A stretch of DNA of 64,000 bases. It comes from Lepus europaeus. Its lineage: Eukaryota; Chordata; Mammalia; Lagomorpha; Leporidae. The number at the start of each line of letters is the position of its first letter. Position 1 is the stretch's first letter. The DNA lies in the NCBI RefSeq assembly GCF_033115175.1, contig NC_084827.1, forward strand, positions 147,677,701 to 147,741,700. Direction: 5' to 3'. The notes under the pieces are model-generated. The model was not told the DNA's origin, ran no database searches, and saw only the letters and a list, made by a program, of their open reading frames with translations. The position numbers and the translations under genes are program-made. Below, one piece after another: positions 1 through 11,990 of this stretch.

Positions 1-784
1 TACTTCACATTTTTTTTTTTCTGTGAATTTATTCTGAAATAAAAAGTTGAAAAAGGCTGTGGGAAATCTTGGTGATTTCCAGCCTTCTATGGATCTCAAT
101 GCAAAATTTCGTAAAGTCTTATTCTTTTAATGATTCTGGCACAGTTGGAGGCTCTTCCTTGTAGCAGGGTCTGGGAGAACTGAACCTCTGACCGCACTGA
201 GAAGACTCTCCTAGATGCTGTGGGCCCTGTGGGGGTCCTCCTGCGGTCTGAGTTTGGAACACGCCCTCTGAAAGCATTGTGAGAATGCACCAGAGGGGAA
301 TGAATAAACGTGTGTGTCTTGTGATGCGTCCTGGGGGAAGGGCCCCTGCTTTCTCACCCAGTATGGCTGTGGGGATGCCTGGATCCCCTCCCCTCCCCCC
401 CCCCCCCCCCCCCCCCCCCCGAGGAATAACAACTCCTGTGTGTCTCAGCACCTGATCCTCCCCCAGAGCTCAGAGAGGCCTGCTGGGTGGGGCGGGCTGG
501 CCTTTGAGAGCTTCCAGCTTCTCAGATGCCGCAGAAAGGTCTCCTTCCAGTATGCATGCTGGATGTTGAAGAAGTCCAGATGGTCGGTCCTTTCTTGGGA
601 CAGAGGAAGCCAGGCCATTCCCACTCAGCATCATGAGCCTGTATTTGATTTTATTCCTTCATTATTACATTTCTTTACAACTTACTTTCCTTTGTTGTTG
701 AGTCCTTTTGTTAATTTGTGTTGGTTTGATAGTTTCTTTGAGCTGTTTGGTGAATTTGGACAGTCGACTACTCTTTTTTTCCTT
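1..784. other. Presumed ICOS intron 1, no gene
   Basis: No exon-like segment was recognised. The stretch holds a poly-C tract (separate entry), and the T-rich part from about 630 to 784 resembles antisense sequence of an old L1 but is too diverged to assign. The proline-rich reading frame across the poly-C run is an artefact of the homopolymer. Assignment to intron 1 is an inference from the downstream ICOS exons. Confidence 0.5.
395..420. repeat. Poly-C homopolymer, 26 C
   Basis: An uninterrupted run of 26 C follows a shorter C-rich run broken by single T residues. Long G/C homopolymers are rare in mammalian DNA compared with A/T runs. The exact length may be affected by sequencing or assembly. 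Confidence 0.9.
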
Positions 785-826
785 AAGATTTAATTATTTA
801 TTTGAAAGGCAGAGTTACAGAGATAA

Positions 827-857
<31 letters not shown>

Positions 858-1117
858 AAGTCTTCCATCCACTGGTTCACTCTCCAGATGGCCACCACGA
901 CTGGAGCTGCACCAATCCAAAGCCAGGAGCCAGGAGCTTCTTCTGGGTCTCCCACGTGGGTCAGGAACCCAAGGACTTGAGCCATCTTCTATTGCTTTCC
1001 CAGGCCAGAGCAGAGAGCTGGATAGGAAGTGGAGCGGCTGGGTCTCGAACCAGCACCTATATGAGATGCCAGCACTGCAGGTGGCGGCTTTACCTGCTAC
1101 ACCACAGCGCTGGCCCC
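785..1117 (-). mobile_element. C-SINE, antisense
   Basis: Read on the minus strand, this has the full C-SINE layout: head with GGGGCCAGCGCTGTGG, core (CCCAAG/CTTGGG region near 970), AG-rich stretch at 826-858 (CT-rich on the element strand) and A/T-rich tail at 785-805. It is moderately diverged. Apparent reading frames here are translated SINE. Confidence 0.9.
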
Positions 1118-2130
1118 TCTACTCTCCTTAATTTACCAAGCCATTATGTTCAGGGAATACTAATTGAATGTCTGTTTACTTGCTATTGTGTTAAAATAAA
1201 TAATGACGATGCCCTTCCTGGTATGTCTAACCCCTGACCCCTGCACTGATACGGGGACTCCAGAATGTTCTTCCCTTCCCATTCTCATGCTTCCCCCACT
1301 TAGGGCACTCCGGCCCCACACCTGGTTTCTGTTGACTTAATTTGAAACGTGCAGTTGCAGGTAATTGCTAGGTTCCCTCTTGCAGTATTTTCTTTTTCTG
1401 TTTCAATAACTTTCTTTAGAGCACATCAGATATTTTCAGTGATAACATCATGCTGGACATTTCTTTTCTGATCCAGTGGTCAAAAGATTTATGTTGTTTT
1501 CTTCAAATTCCTCCAGCTTTCTGAAGTCCAGCACACGTAAAGACGTCTTTGTTTTAACCCTGCAGGGAACTGATATCTTCTCTGGGTGTAGGCTTCCTTT
1601 TTCTGTCCTGTGGCTAGTCCTTAGCATCGTGTATTCTTGAGAACTATTCAGTCTAGTACTGGAATTCAGGAACCCCACTAGTGTCTGCCTAACTCTCCCT
1701 TTCTATTTCTCTGCACGTGAATTTTCACTAATAATCCTTAGGAGTGAGTAAGGCTTCTCTCTCTGGACTTAAGCTTTTTTCTTCATTTCAGGCATTCCCC
1801 TTCCCTGCTGTTTGTTTTAGTCTTTTTTTTTTTTTTTTTTAACCTCCACCCACCTCACCCTTTCTAGAAATGCCTGTTCCTCTCAGGTAAAATCTTGAGT
1901 CATTTGTTTTTTTCATTATTAGTGAACAAAATGGCTTTCATGATCTGCCCGTGCTTGTTAACCACAGCACCTTCAGATGAAATGGACTAACATAGTTTTA
2001 AAATGACTACAATCATATTCCCATTTCTTGGTAGAAACAAAATGTAGGTGTGTAGGGAGGCTCTAACTTTTCATCTGAAATTGCTCACAGTAATACCCAT
2101 AGTGTTATATGACCTAAGAAATTCACCCTC
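1118..2130. other. Intronic sequence, nothing recognised
   Basis: AT-rich, with a poly-T tract near 1825-1841. No conserved coding signal, RNA gene or clear repeat was identified. Part of 1360-1700 could be very old L1. Confidence 0.4.
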
Positions 2131-2394
2131 GGGGGTGGGCCTTGTGGTATAGCAGGTTAAGTCATTACCTTCAGTTTGAGTCCTGACTCCTCCATTTACC
2201 ATCCAGCCTTCTACTAATGCATCTTGGGAGGCAGCAGATAAGTACTCAAGTGCTTGGATCCCTGCCACCCAGGCTCTTGGTTTAGGTGTGGCCCAGCCAT
2301 GGCTGTTGTAGGCATTTGAGAAGTTAACCAGCAGATGGATCATTTCTCCGTGCCTGCCACTTTATCTTTGAAATAAAATTAAAGTCATAAACAA
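2131..2394 (+). mobile_element. C-SINE, diverged
   Basis: Starts with GGGGGTGGGCCTTGTGG and ends with a TTTGAAATAAAATTA tail. The core is degraded, so this is an old copy. An imperfect target duplication (aaattcaccct before, aaattcactct after) flanks it. Confidence 0.8.
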
Positions 2395-3837
2395 AAAATT
2401 CACTCTGGTATTCATAAAGTGACCAAACCCTACAACTTATGCTACCTCCCTAATCTAAGACTGTTGAGTTTTCTACATAAAATCACTTACTGGGCTTTGT
2501 AACTGTAACAGAAATGTATTTTAAAGAGGGTTTGGGAGTATGGGTGAGAGGGCATAGTGGGAAGAATCCTCATGTTCCTAAAGTTGTAATTATGAAGTGT
2601 ATGAAGTTTGTAACTATAAAGATGTATAGTTCTGCAAACAAACAAACAACAACAACAACAACAAATTTATAGGCTGCAAAAACTAAAGAGGAGGTCATCT
2701 TTTTTCTGTAAACCATACCTCAGTGCTACTGGAGAAAAAGCTGTTAAATGACAATTTTTGATCATTCTAAATGAGAATTTTGGCATTTGAAAAATAAGAA
2801 TTCAAAAATTATATTTTGGAAAATAGAACATAAGTATGTGGAGAATATAACACAGAAATTCAAGTTGTTAGTCAAAAATAATTTTTCCCTCACTGGTTTG
2901 GCCTTTAAGGTTGAACAAAAACAAAGACTGTTTTAATGAGAGAGGGAGAAAGTGGGGATACGGACTTCTGTGGGTCTCACCTAACATAAAGATAGATCTG
3001 TTTTGCTTGAGAAAAAGCAAAGAAGAAATAGGTTTCTCCCTAAGCAGGGCAATGGACTCAAGAGTTTTGATTCAGTTGACCACCAGTGCTGATATAATAT
3101 GTTCCAGCCATGTTGATGGAGGCACAGAGCTTTCAATTAGCAATTAAAGATCATTTAAAAGTAACTTTTGAATCTGAGAATCAACTTTACAGTTAGTGTT
3201 TATATCCTTCTAGGACTCTGCATTAAAGAATCAGTTTCATATAGCATCAACAGTGCCTCTACTGCACTCACAAAGTTCTGTTTATTTTGTACTAGTTATG
3301 ACTAAAGCAAAAAATCTCTTATTAGTCTCTGCACTTATTTAATGAGGATGATGTTTTCTTATATATATGATTCAATTTCTGTAACTTACCTATTCTGTAG
3401 GCAGATAAGTTATAGGATAATCATTAAGAATTTAGACTCTCAGAGCGAGGACCCAGAATTTGCTGCTGGTTCAAATACACAAGACAGCTTATTACACAGT
3501 GGTTGATAAATGAAAATGTCCAGGGAAATGAATGTGTTAAGCATAATGTAATTTCACCTCTAAGAAATTTTAAAATATTTTCTGGTGTATGATAATGCTT
3601 TGAAACACAGAATACTTATGTGCTATCAATGGGAATGCTATTTTAAGGATTTATGGCAATAACACATCTAACACATATTGAAGGAAAAGAGTATCTGCAA
3701 ATCATCTCCATATCTAGCCTAATGTTAAAAGCTTATTTTTGTTTCTTATTTCTCAGCAAGTCTCACTAGCTCCTTGCTTTAATTGCTCTAAAATGAGGAG
3801 GTTGGATTTGATTATTAGACTAAGAGATTCATTAAGT
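2395..3837. other. Intronic sequence, nothing recognised
   Basis: AT-rich single-copy-looking DNA with a short (aac)n stretch near 2642-2662. The 78-residue frame at 2911-3147 has no recognisable domain and no splice or start context. Confidence 0.4.
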
Positions 3838-3952
3838 GTGTGGACTCTGGTGTCAGAACATCTAGGTTGAAATGATGACCTACCTCACATTGACTCTATA
3901 ACCTTGTGCCAGTTATTTAAATTCCAGGTTGTAAAATAGGGATAAAAATAGG
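3838..3952 (+). mobile_element. MIR-type ancient SINE
   Basis: The order 'gactctggtgtcagaa', 'taggttgaaatgatgacc', 'ataaccttgtgccagttat' and 'gtaaaatagggataa' matches the MIR core and 3' region in direct orientation, with typical heavy divergence. Confidence 0.65.
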
Positions 3953-3964
3953 CAACTTTTGTTT

Positions 3965-4376
3965 GGATTATTTTACCTAACCTAGTGATTTCCAGTTCCA
4001 TCCATGTTGTTGCAGATGACAATATTTCATCCTTTTATCTTTTTTATGGTTGAGGACATTCCATTGTGTATAGGTACCACACTTTCTTTATCCATTCATC
4101 AGTTGATGAAGTTAGGTTTTCATTTCTTGCCTACTGTGAATAGTGCTTCAGTAAGCATGGGAGTGAAGATGTCTCCTCTCTTATGGTGATTTCATTTCCC
4201 TTAGATATGTATTCAGTGCTGGGATTGCTGAGTCCTGTGAAAGTTCTTAATTTTTTGAGAACCCTCCATACTGTTTTCCACGATGGCTCTACTAATTTAT
4301 ATTCCCACCCACAGTGTGAGGAGTCCATTTTTCCTCTGTGTCCTCACCAGCACTTGATGTCTTTTGTCTTTTTCTA
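3965..4376 (-). mobile_element. Old L1 ORF2 3'-region fragment, antisense
   Basis: The plus strand reads as the familiar complement of L1 ORF2 C-terminal sequence ('attccattgtgtata', 'tttatccattcatc', 'tgaatagtgcttcag', 'gggattgctgagtc', 'attcccacccacagtg'). It is a 5'- and 3'-truncated ancient mammalian L1 with many stops. It has no A-tail, so it is not one of the young rabbit insertions. Confidence 0.8.
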
Positions 4377-4605
4377 TAAATAATGTTAATATACTATAGA
4401 TTTCAGTAAAATAACTAGAAGCAAACATTTTGAATGTTTCACCATAAAGACATGTTAAATGTTTGAGGAGTTAGTTACATTTACTGGATTGGACATTACA
4501 CAATGCATACACGTGTTGAAATATCCCATAATACCCCATAAATATGTACAATTTTTATGTCAGTTAAAAAGAAAAATTCAAACTTAAAAAAAAATTCTGA
4601 CTTAA

Positions 4606-4947
4606 GGCCGGCGCCGTGGCTCAACAGGCTAATCCTCCGCCTTGCGGCGCCGGCGCACCGGGTTCTACCCCCGGTTGGGGCGCCGGATTCTGTCCCGGTA
4701 GCCCCTCTTCCAGGCCAGCTCTCTGCTGAGGCCCGGGAGTGCAGTGGAGGATGGCCCAAGTGCTTGGGCCCTGCACCCCACGGGAGACCAGGAGAAGCAC
4801 CTGGCTCCTGACATCGGATCAGCGCGGTTTGCCGGCCGCAGCGCACCAGCCACGGTGGCCATTGGAGGGTGAACCAACAGCAAAAGGAAGACCTTTCTCT
4901 CTGTCTCTCTCTCACTGTCCACTCTGCCTGTCAAAAAAAAAAAAAAA
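4606..4947 (+). mobile_element. C-SINE, young full-length
   Basis: Begins GGCCGGCGCCGTGGCTCA and ends CTCTGCCTGTC plus an A tail of about 15. It is flanked by a perfect target duplication tctgacttaa at 4596-4605 and 4948-4957. The intact GC-rich head and core mark it as one of the youngest copies here. Confidence 0.95.
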
Positions 4948-4969
4948 TCTGACTTAAAAGATTGTTATA

Positions 4970-5288
4970 TGTCCGGCGCCGTGGCTTAACAGGCTAATCC
5001 TCCGCCTTGCGGCGCTGGCACACCGGGTTCTAGTCCCAGTCGGGGTGCTGGATTCTATCCCGGTTGCCCCTTTTCCAGGCCAGCTCTCTGCTATGGCCTG
5101 GAAAGGCAGTGGAGGATGGCCCAAGTGCTTGGGCCCTGCACCCGCATGGGAGACCAGGAGAAGCACCTGGCTCCTGGCTTTGGATCAGCGCGATGAGCCG
5201 GCCGCGGCGGCCATTGGAGGGTGAACCAACGGCAAAAAAGAAGACCTTTCTCTCTGTCTCTCTCTGCCAGTCAAAAAAAAAAAAAAAA
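4970..5288 (+). mobile_element. C-SINE, young, placed directly behind another
   Basis: Starts at the GTCCGGCGCCGTGG head and ends at a GTCAAAA tail. The duplication agattgttat occurs just before the element (4959-4968) and after it (from about 5289). It lies 22 bp downstream of the previous C-SINE and is about 20 bp shorter near the CT-rich region. Confidence 0.93.
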
Positions 5289-5576
5289 AGATTGTTATGA
5301 GAGTCAGATGATACACTGTGTATAATTAGCTTAACCCAGCACTCTCTGCTCTGTATAAGTACTTACCACTTGTAAGTGGCTGCTGCTGCTGTTCCATGGG
5401 AACCCCTGATAACTACTGAGCTTCAGATAATTGGCCAGGATCATTCAGTCTGAGTCTTTGCTTTTGGATTGGGAAGCAAGTTTTCCAATATTCAGCACAT
5501 AGCATCTTGATCTACTTTCTCACTCCTCTCTTCGACCCATTCCAAGGATATTTGCTAGCTATGCTTAATTCTTCTA

Positions 5577-6150
5577 AACATTCATTCATTTAATATTATT
5601 GAGATTCTTCTATGTTCCAGGTTTTAGGATTATTTAGGCAACCATGATGGCAGTTTTATTAGGGAAGTCATAGCTAAATGAGGAATGTAGATAACATTAA
5701 TTATGATCTAAGATAATATGTATTATAAATATCTTGGTCTAAACAAATTATTTTTGAGATTCTAGAGATAGGAGTCTTTATCTGGGAGTCTCAGAAATTC
5801 CCCAAGAGATTAGTTGGCATTTCAAATGATTCTTAAAGAATGAATGAAGATTTCTTGTTAGATAAAGGCAAAATAGGTTAGTTTATGGAAACAGAAGAAT
5901 GAAGTGAAAGTGATGACTTAAATTTTTAGTGTGGTTTGAATGAATGGTCTACAAGATTGTGGAAGCATTTTTTGTCTTTTGCCAAAGAATTAGTTTCTTC
6001 CTTCTTTTCTCTTTTTCTTTCTTTCCTCTTAAAAGCAACAGGGGACTAATGGAGACTTTTAAGGTGGAGAGTGAAATGCTTTGTAGAAACACAGAAATGT
6101 GATTTTTTGAGAGAAGTATGGAAGAGGGAATGAGGGGAGAAAGACTGGTG
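5577..6150 (-). mobile_element. LINE2-like fragment, antisense
   Basis: The opening 'aacattcattcatttaatattattgag..tatgttccagg' resembles the reversed L2 3' end, followed by weakly L2-like sequence. The boundaries and the distal part are uncertain. Confidence 0.45.
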
Positions 6151-7129
6151 TGAAGATACTTCTATAGGTGAGGGATGACATGGAAATGGTATGTATTGGG
6201 GCAATATGCATGGGGGAAAAGGATCAACATCAAGAAATATCTAAAACCTGGAATCAACTGGACTCATAGGCCAACTGGGTGAGGAAAGTCAGAGAGACGT
6301 AGAAAAGAAGATTCTGAAGGTTCTAGGATCAGACTAGTGACTCCCTAAAAGCTAGTGTTTGAGTTTGCTGAGTGAATATTAAGTCTGGTGTGCAAATGGC
6401 ACACACTGATGTTTAAGGGTATATCCTCATAGAGATGCCAGAAAGGAAATTGGACACGAGGACTGGAGATAAAGAAGCGAGTTACTGAATCAGAAATGAG
6501 AGCTGCAGCCACAGGTGTAAATCAGTTTTGTTCATGTGCTCACAGAACTTTGCACAGCCGATGAGTGAGCAGCACTGTGGACATTCAGGGATGTTGACAA
6601 AGTTCTCTCCCTTTGTGGGACAAAGTTGGCTTTGTTTAATCTCATGTGATTGCCTTGTATGATAATTTCATATCAGCGTCAAGGAAATAACTAATAAAGT
6701 AACTTATTTGCAAATTAATTACTCTGTGAATATTGTTACAGAGTTCTATAACACCTCTGGGATTTTTCTGTTTTCTAGAAGAAAACAGGTTTTAACTAGG
6801 AGAAAAATCAAACTTTCCCGAGAACAAAGGGCTGTTTTGTCTCTCCTATAGAGTTCCTCAGAGAGTAATAATGACATACATCTTGTGTATGTGTATGTAT
6901 GTGTGTTCATGTGTACTTTGTTGTCTTTTTGGATTTCTCCTCACTTTTCTTCACATTTTTTGGCTTTCTTTCCCCCACAAGCTAGGAATTTATATTGGGT
7001 TGAGTTTATCTTGCCCACCCTCTATGTCCTCTTTGACTCCAACCTCTTTTTTAGATAATGGGTTCCTTTGAAGAGTAATTTAAGTATGGAGATCTTAAAA
7101 GTTATAGCTAGTATAAGTAGAATTACTTA
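6151..7129. other. Intronic sequence, nothing recognised
   Basis: No gene, RNA or clear mobile element was seen. A TG-rich stretch (tgtatgtgtatgtatgtgtg) lies near 6886-6905. Confidence 0.4.
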
Positions 7130-7143
7130 AAAATGACATTGCC

Positions 7144-7442
7144 AGGGCCAGCGCCGTGGCTCACTTGGTTAATCCTCTGCCTGCGGCGCCGGCATCCCAT
7201 ATGGGTGCCCAGTTCTTAGGCCCGGTTGCTCCTCTTCCAGTCCAGCTCTCTGCAGTGGAGGATGGCCCAAGTGCTTGGGCCCTGCACCCACATGGGAGAC
7301 CAGGAAGAAGCACCTGGCTCCTGGCTTCGGATCGGTGCAGTGCCGGCCGTGGCGGCCATTTGGGGAGTGAACCAATGGAAGGAAGACCTTTCTCTCTGTC
7401 TCTCTTTCTCACTGTCTGTAGCTTTACCCGTCAAATAAATAA
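7144..7442 (+). mobile_element. C-SINE
   Basis: Head at GGGCCAGCGCCGTGGCTCACTTGG and tail at CCGTCAAATAAATAAA. A perfect target duplication aaaatgacattgcc precedes (7130-7143) and follows (from about 7444) the element. Confidence 0.95.
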
Positions 7443-7541
7443 AAAAATGACATTGCCTTTTAAGAAAATTGAAAAAAAAAAAGTGGTAGGAAGCACACAT
7501 TTTAGAAAATTCCAGAATTTCTTAGTTGAGACGTTAAATAT

Positions 7542-7814
7542 GGCACAGATATTGTGGCTGTGAGTTAAGCCACTGCTTGGGGTCACCCACATCACATATC
7601 ACCAGGAGTCCCAACTGCTCCAAGCTTCTGATCCATCTTCCTGCTGATGCCACTGGGAAGCAGCAGATGATGCCCAAGTTCTTGGAGTTCATGGCTCCTG
7701 GCTTTAGCGTGGCCACGCCTGACAATTGGGCAGCATTTCTGGAGTATTCCTGCAGATGAAAGATCTCTCTCTGTCTCCCCTTTCTCTCTCTGTCACTCTG
7801 CCTTTCAAATAAAT
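7542..7814 (+). mobile_element. C-SINE, diverged
   Basis: Old copy with head 'ggcacagatattgtggctgtgagttaag', a degraded core (GATGCCCAAGTTCTTGGAG) and a CCTTTCAAATAAAT tail. It lies about 100 bp behind the previous C-SINE. Confidence 0.8.
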
Positions 7815-8682
7815 CAGTGTAACTAAAGCTTAGTATAGATATGGCAATTTTTAGAACTTTACCTCCATTCAACTTTATCTACATTCATGTGCTATGCTAA
7901 GCTAGAGCTTATCACTGTTTGACTACAGTGAATGGGTTAATAAGCACTATCAACAACTGCCAACTCAGGAGATCTTATCTTTCTATCACTTGGTGATCTT
8001 TGTGGAGGTTTGTGGTTAGGAATCTCCTTAAAGAGAATAAAATCACATTGTTGATTCACTTCATACTCCCTAGATTATGTGGGTTCTTTCAATGCTTTCT
8101 CTAAAGGGTTTTCAGCCATAGTCCTAACAGGATGTGCCCTAAAAAGACCATCTTGTATGGGAGAAATGAAATTGTCCAGATATTATTAGAATCAACATGG
8201 AAATAAATTGTTCTGAACCACAGCGCAATACTTAGATGAAATATTTTTCTTCAGAGCTTTTCTTTCAGCTCCATCCACAAAAAGAATATGCAAATATTCT
8301 TATCCTTTAAACATTTTGAAAACCTAAAGAAATCACCCCATATAAATATTGTGGTTTTACTCATCATCAAGATTCAGCAGAATATATTCTTATTCATATT
8401 TTAACAGTGTATTAAATGCTAAATAATAAACAAGGTATTTATACCATATATCACTAAAATGCTATGGTTTATAAACCTCTGAGTGTATTAGAACAACCAT
8501 TGGTCCGGGGGTCCCTGTAGCCATATAGTAGGCAAATTTTGTTTACTTGGGGAGATCTAGAGAATCAATCAGTTTAAAACTCTCCTCCCCTATTTGGGCA
8601 TTAAAAAAGCCAAAAGAGTCATCAACCATTTAAACAAGTGTTAATGAGCCTGGTGGATATTTGCTGGTAAAGAATCCTTTTT
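7815..8682. other. Intronic sequence, nothing recognised
   Basis: AT-rich DNA with no recognisable exon, RNA gene or repeat. A candidate ICOS exon 1 (signal peptide followed by a phase-1 donor) was looked for here and not found. Confidence 0.4.
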
Positions 8683-8694
8683 AAAGCTCCAATG

Positions 8695-9042
8695 AGGGGC
8701 CAGTGCTGTGGCACAGCTGGTTAAAGCCCTGGCCTGAAGCTCCAGCATCCCATATGGGTGCCGGTTCAAGACCCAGCTGCTCCACTTCCAGTCCAGCTCT
8801 CTGCAGTGGCCTGGGAAAGCAGTAGAAGATGGCCCAAGTCCTTGGGCCCTTGCATTCACATGGAAGACCCGGAAGAAGCTCCTGACTCCTGGCTTCGGAT
8901 TGACACAGCTCCAGCCATTGCAGCCAGTTGGGGAGTGAACCAGCGGATGGAAGACCTCTCTCTCTCTCTCTCTCTCTGCCTCTCCTTTCTTTCTGTAACT
9001 CTGACTTTCAAATAAATAAATGAATCTTTTTTTAAAAAAAAA
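8695..9042 (+). mobile_element. C-SINE
   Basis: Head GGGGCCAGTGCTGTGG, core GGCCCAAGTCCTTGGGCC, (CT)n stretch at 8961-8977 and a TTTCAAATAAATAAATGAATC tail. Perfect target duplication aaagctccaatg at 8683-8694 and 9043-9054. Confidence 0.95.
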
Positions 9043-9394
9043 AAAGCTCCAATGGATGATTCTCATTAGAACTTGATATCACAGTTGGGATGGTGTCTTG
9101 TAGGCATGGTTATACTCATATATCTTGATTAACTTGTTTCCAGAAGAAAAACAGTATGGTTTACCTAAACCTAGGATCATGTCCCAGCTACAAGCTATGT
9201 AATTTTGGACAAAGTTTTCATTTTGATGGCTCCAGTTTTAACTTTAAAAATGTAAATGCAAGAGGTAAAATGAAAAATCTAACTTGATTATTTCTAAGAG
9301 AACTTTAGGTTCTTATATTCTATATTCCATGCTTTGTTTCCTTAGATTGACAATACCAAGATCTACATACTTATTTGTCGACCCATGAATCCAT

Positions 9395-10100
9395 TCATCC
9401 ACCCAACCATCTGTTAAATATTTATTGCAATTTGCTATATGGCAGGGCTGTGTAGACACTTGGGATGAGTCTGTGAATGACCAACAAAGTCCCTGATTTT
9501 AAACATTATGTTATAGTGTTGTGGCAAGTCAATAAATAAGTAAGCAAACAAATAAATCCGATGATTTTAAATACTGATAAATCAGTGGCAAATATCTCAT
9601 GTAGAAGAAAGAATTATTACTTGAGTGTGTACTTTGGATTGGGTGGCTGGTGGTCACTGAAAAAGTGTCATTACTCTTGAACATTGAGAAAGAAGCAGCC
9701 CTGGGAAGATGAGAGAGAATATTCCAGGCAAAGAACCATCAAGTTCAAAACCTTGAGAAGCATCTCTACATGTTTGAGGCATTGAAGGATGGCAGTGTGA
9801 CTGTGTGTAATCAATGAATGCTGTAAAGTGATGTCAAGAGGGATTGGGTTAGGTCAAATAGGTTATGGGAAACCAGGGTGAGGAGTTATATTTTATTCTA
9901 AGGGAGATGGAAAGGCCATGGAGGTTTTCTAAGCAGGATAATGACACTATATGGTTATGATTCTTAGAAGATCATTCTGTCTTCTCTCTGGAGAATGGAT
10001 TGCAAATGGACAAGGCAGAGAGCAAAAAGTTATGAACTCTTGTGGTCCAAAAGATGATGGTGATTTGGACCAGTTGCAGCCGAGGTGGAGGGGCAGTGAG
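9395..10100 (-). mobile_element. LINE2 3'-end, antisense
   Basis: In plus-strand order: 'ccattcatccaccc..aaatatttattgcaatttgctatatggcaggg', 'caataaataagtaag', 'gaatattccaggcaaagaacc', 'ggttttctaagcaggataatgacactat' and 'gatcattctgtcttc'. This is the reverse complement of the L2 3' region in the expected order, with little loss. Confidence 0.75.
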
Positions 10101-10279
10101 TAGATTCTGTTGGATGTAAAACAGAAGTATAGGAAATCAAGCCTTCTTCCCTCAGACAGAAAATTTAGCAGTGATCCTGTAACACTCAATCATAAATTAC
10201 CACTGTCTGACTTCATGTGGTTGCCTGCTTCTGTTACACTTCCATCGCTTGTTGCTGGCAGCTCTTTGACTGTGGTTTG

Positions 10280-10400
10280 ACCTATAAATCTTTTATGTAT
10301 CCAAAGCTTGTGTGACGTCAGGCAAATAATTTAACCTGACTGAGCCTTCATTTGCCTGCAGAAAAAAAAGAATTGGACTTGCTGTATGATTTCTAAGTCT
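10280..10400 (+). mobile_element. MIR-type ancient SINE
   Basis: 'cttgtgtgacgtcaggcaaataatttaacctgactgagccttcatttgcctgcag' follows the MIR core ('gtgaccttgggcaagt..cctctctgagcctcagtttcc') in direct orientation. Confidence 0.65.
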
Positions 10401-11206
10401 ACAAGGTGTGATGATGTATGATTATGGGAAGTGACTGAATCATGTTACAGAAAACAAAGAGTGTGGCGATGAGGATGTTTACAGATGCCCAAAATGTGGA
10501 CAGATAGCGTCTGTGAGAAATTAATGGAGTGAAGAGTGAGGAGCATGTTGAAGAATAGTGTGAGAGATGGTGCTTTGGAGGAGGATTTTACTCTAAGAGC
10601 TGGTTTGTGAAGAAAATGTAAACATGAGAGAAACAAAGAGCAAGATGAGAGAGATTGGTTAGGGGGACACTAATAATTTTAAATTATTGGTATGACAGAG
10701 GAATTGATGAAACAGATTTGAAACCCAACAATTCAGAACAGACAACAGCTATAAAATTGGTGCTTTCATATCACTATTCCAAGCTGAATATTATTCTTTG
10801 AGTTAAGAACACCCAGAGAAGATAGAAAAAAAAGATTGTAGCTAGCAGCTTCTGCAGTTATAAAACACTAATGTATTCAGATTTTCTTTAAATAATCTAT
10901 TCATTAAATGGGAATAAGGGATAGTCTCCTTTGATACTATTTGTCAAATGTTACCAAAAGCTAAGGAGAATCTGTGATTTGGTATTTGAGCATACCTATT
11001 TTATAGATGCCAAAGTAAGTTTTAAGTGCCTAGTTAAATACCATAGTTGAAAGCATTCAAATTGAAATGTTAGAGTTGTCAAATAGTTTTCCAGATGGAA
11101 TGCACCAACAATGGGAATATGAAAATCTGAACTAGCCTTCCTATTACTGCATTTAATAATAAAAAGGTGAACCCAGCAGCTTTTAAGGTTAAAAATGAAA
11201 AAAATA
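10401..11206. other. Intronic sequence, nothing recognised
   Basis: Purine-rich AT-rich DNA. No feature was supported. Confidence 0.4.
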
Positions 11207-11508
11207 GGGACCGGTGTTGTGGCATAGCAGGTTAAGCTGCTACCTGCAGTGCTGACATCCGATATGGGTTCGTGTCCTGACTTTCCCACTCCCAATCCAG
11301 CTCCATGCTAATGGCCTAGGAAAAGCAGTGGATGATGACCCCTGCCACCCACATGGGAAACCTGGAGGAAGCTCTTGGCTCCTGGCTTTTGTCTGGCTCA
11401 GGTTCTGGCCTTTGCAGCCACTGAGGGAATAAACCAGCAGATGGAAGATCTCTTTCTTTCTCTGTTTCTCCTTCTTTCTCTGTAACTCCAATTTAAAATA
11501 AATAACTA
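11207..11508 (+). mobile_element. C-SINE, diverged
   Basis: Head GGGACCGGTGTTGTGGCATAGCAGG and an AATTTAAAATAAATAA tail. The central core is partly deleted. A-rich flanks (aaaaatgaaaa, aaaaattgaaaa) may be a decayed target duplication. Confidence 0.8.
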
Positions 11509-11879
11509 AAATATTTCAAAAATTGAAAATATGAATAGTTAATTGTGTCTGATAAGAATAACGTGTTGGGATCCCCAGTTGATATCAATGGCATAACACC
11601 TTCAACATTGTCATTCAAGATAAACTGAGGCACAGCCCTCCTAGCCCTACCTAGATACTCTTGTGGGCAAGAAAAACAGTCTCATTCATTCTAATATCTT
11701 CTGAGTTTTTGGAATAGCCCATTACTATACTGGAGCACTAGGAGGATTATGGGAACATGACCTCCCTCACAAGGAATAATCATCCAACAGCAAAGTTTTG
11801 TCGTTGTTTGCAGTTTGTAGACTTACCTGAATATGTTTGGGTACTGAATTCACAGCAAGTAAATGTAGGCAAGAACTTT

Positions 11880-11990
11880 CATATGCTTTTGTTTCAGTCT
11901 TATATTTCATAGGTGAGGAGACTGCAGTCCAGAGGGGTACTGTAGTCACAGAACCTTTCCAGTGGCAGAGCCAGGATTTGCTTCTGCTTT
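11880..11990 (-). mobile_element. MIR-type ancient SINE, antisense
   Basis: 'ttcataggtgaggagactgcagtccagaggggt..gtcacag..agtggcagagccaggatttg' is the reverse complement of the MIR core. Confidence 0.65.

Noticed and set aside
314-793. 159-residue proline-rich frame
   Set aside because: Created by the poly-C homopolymer. No domain or splice context.
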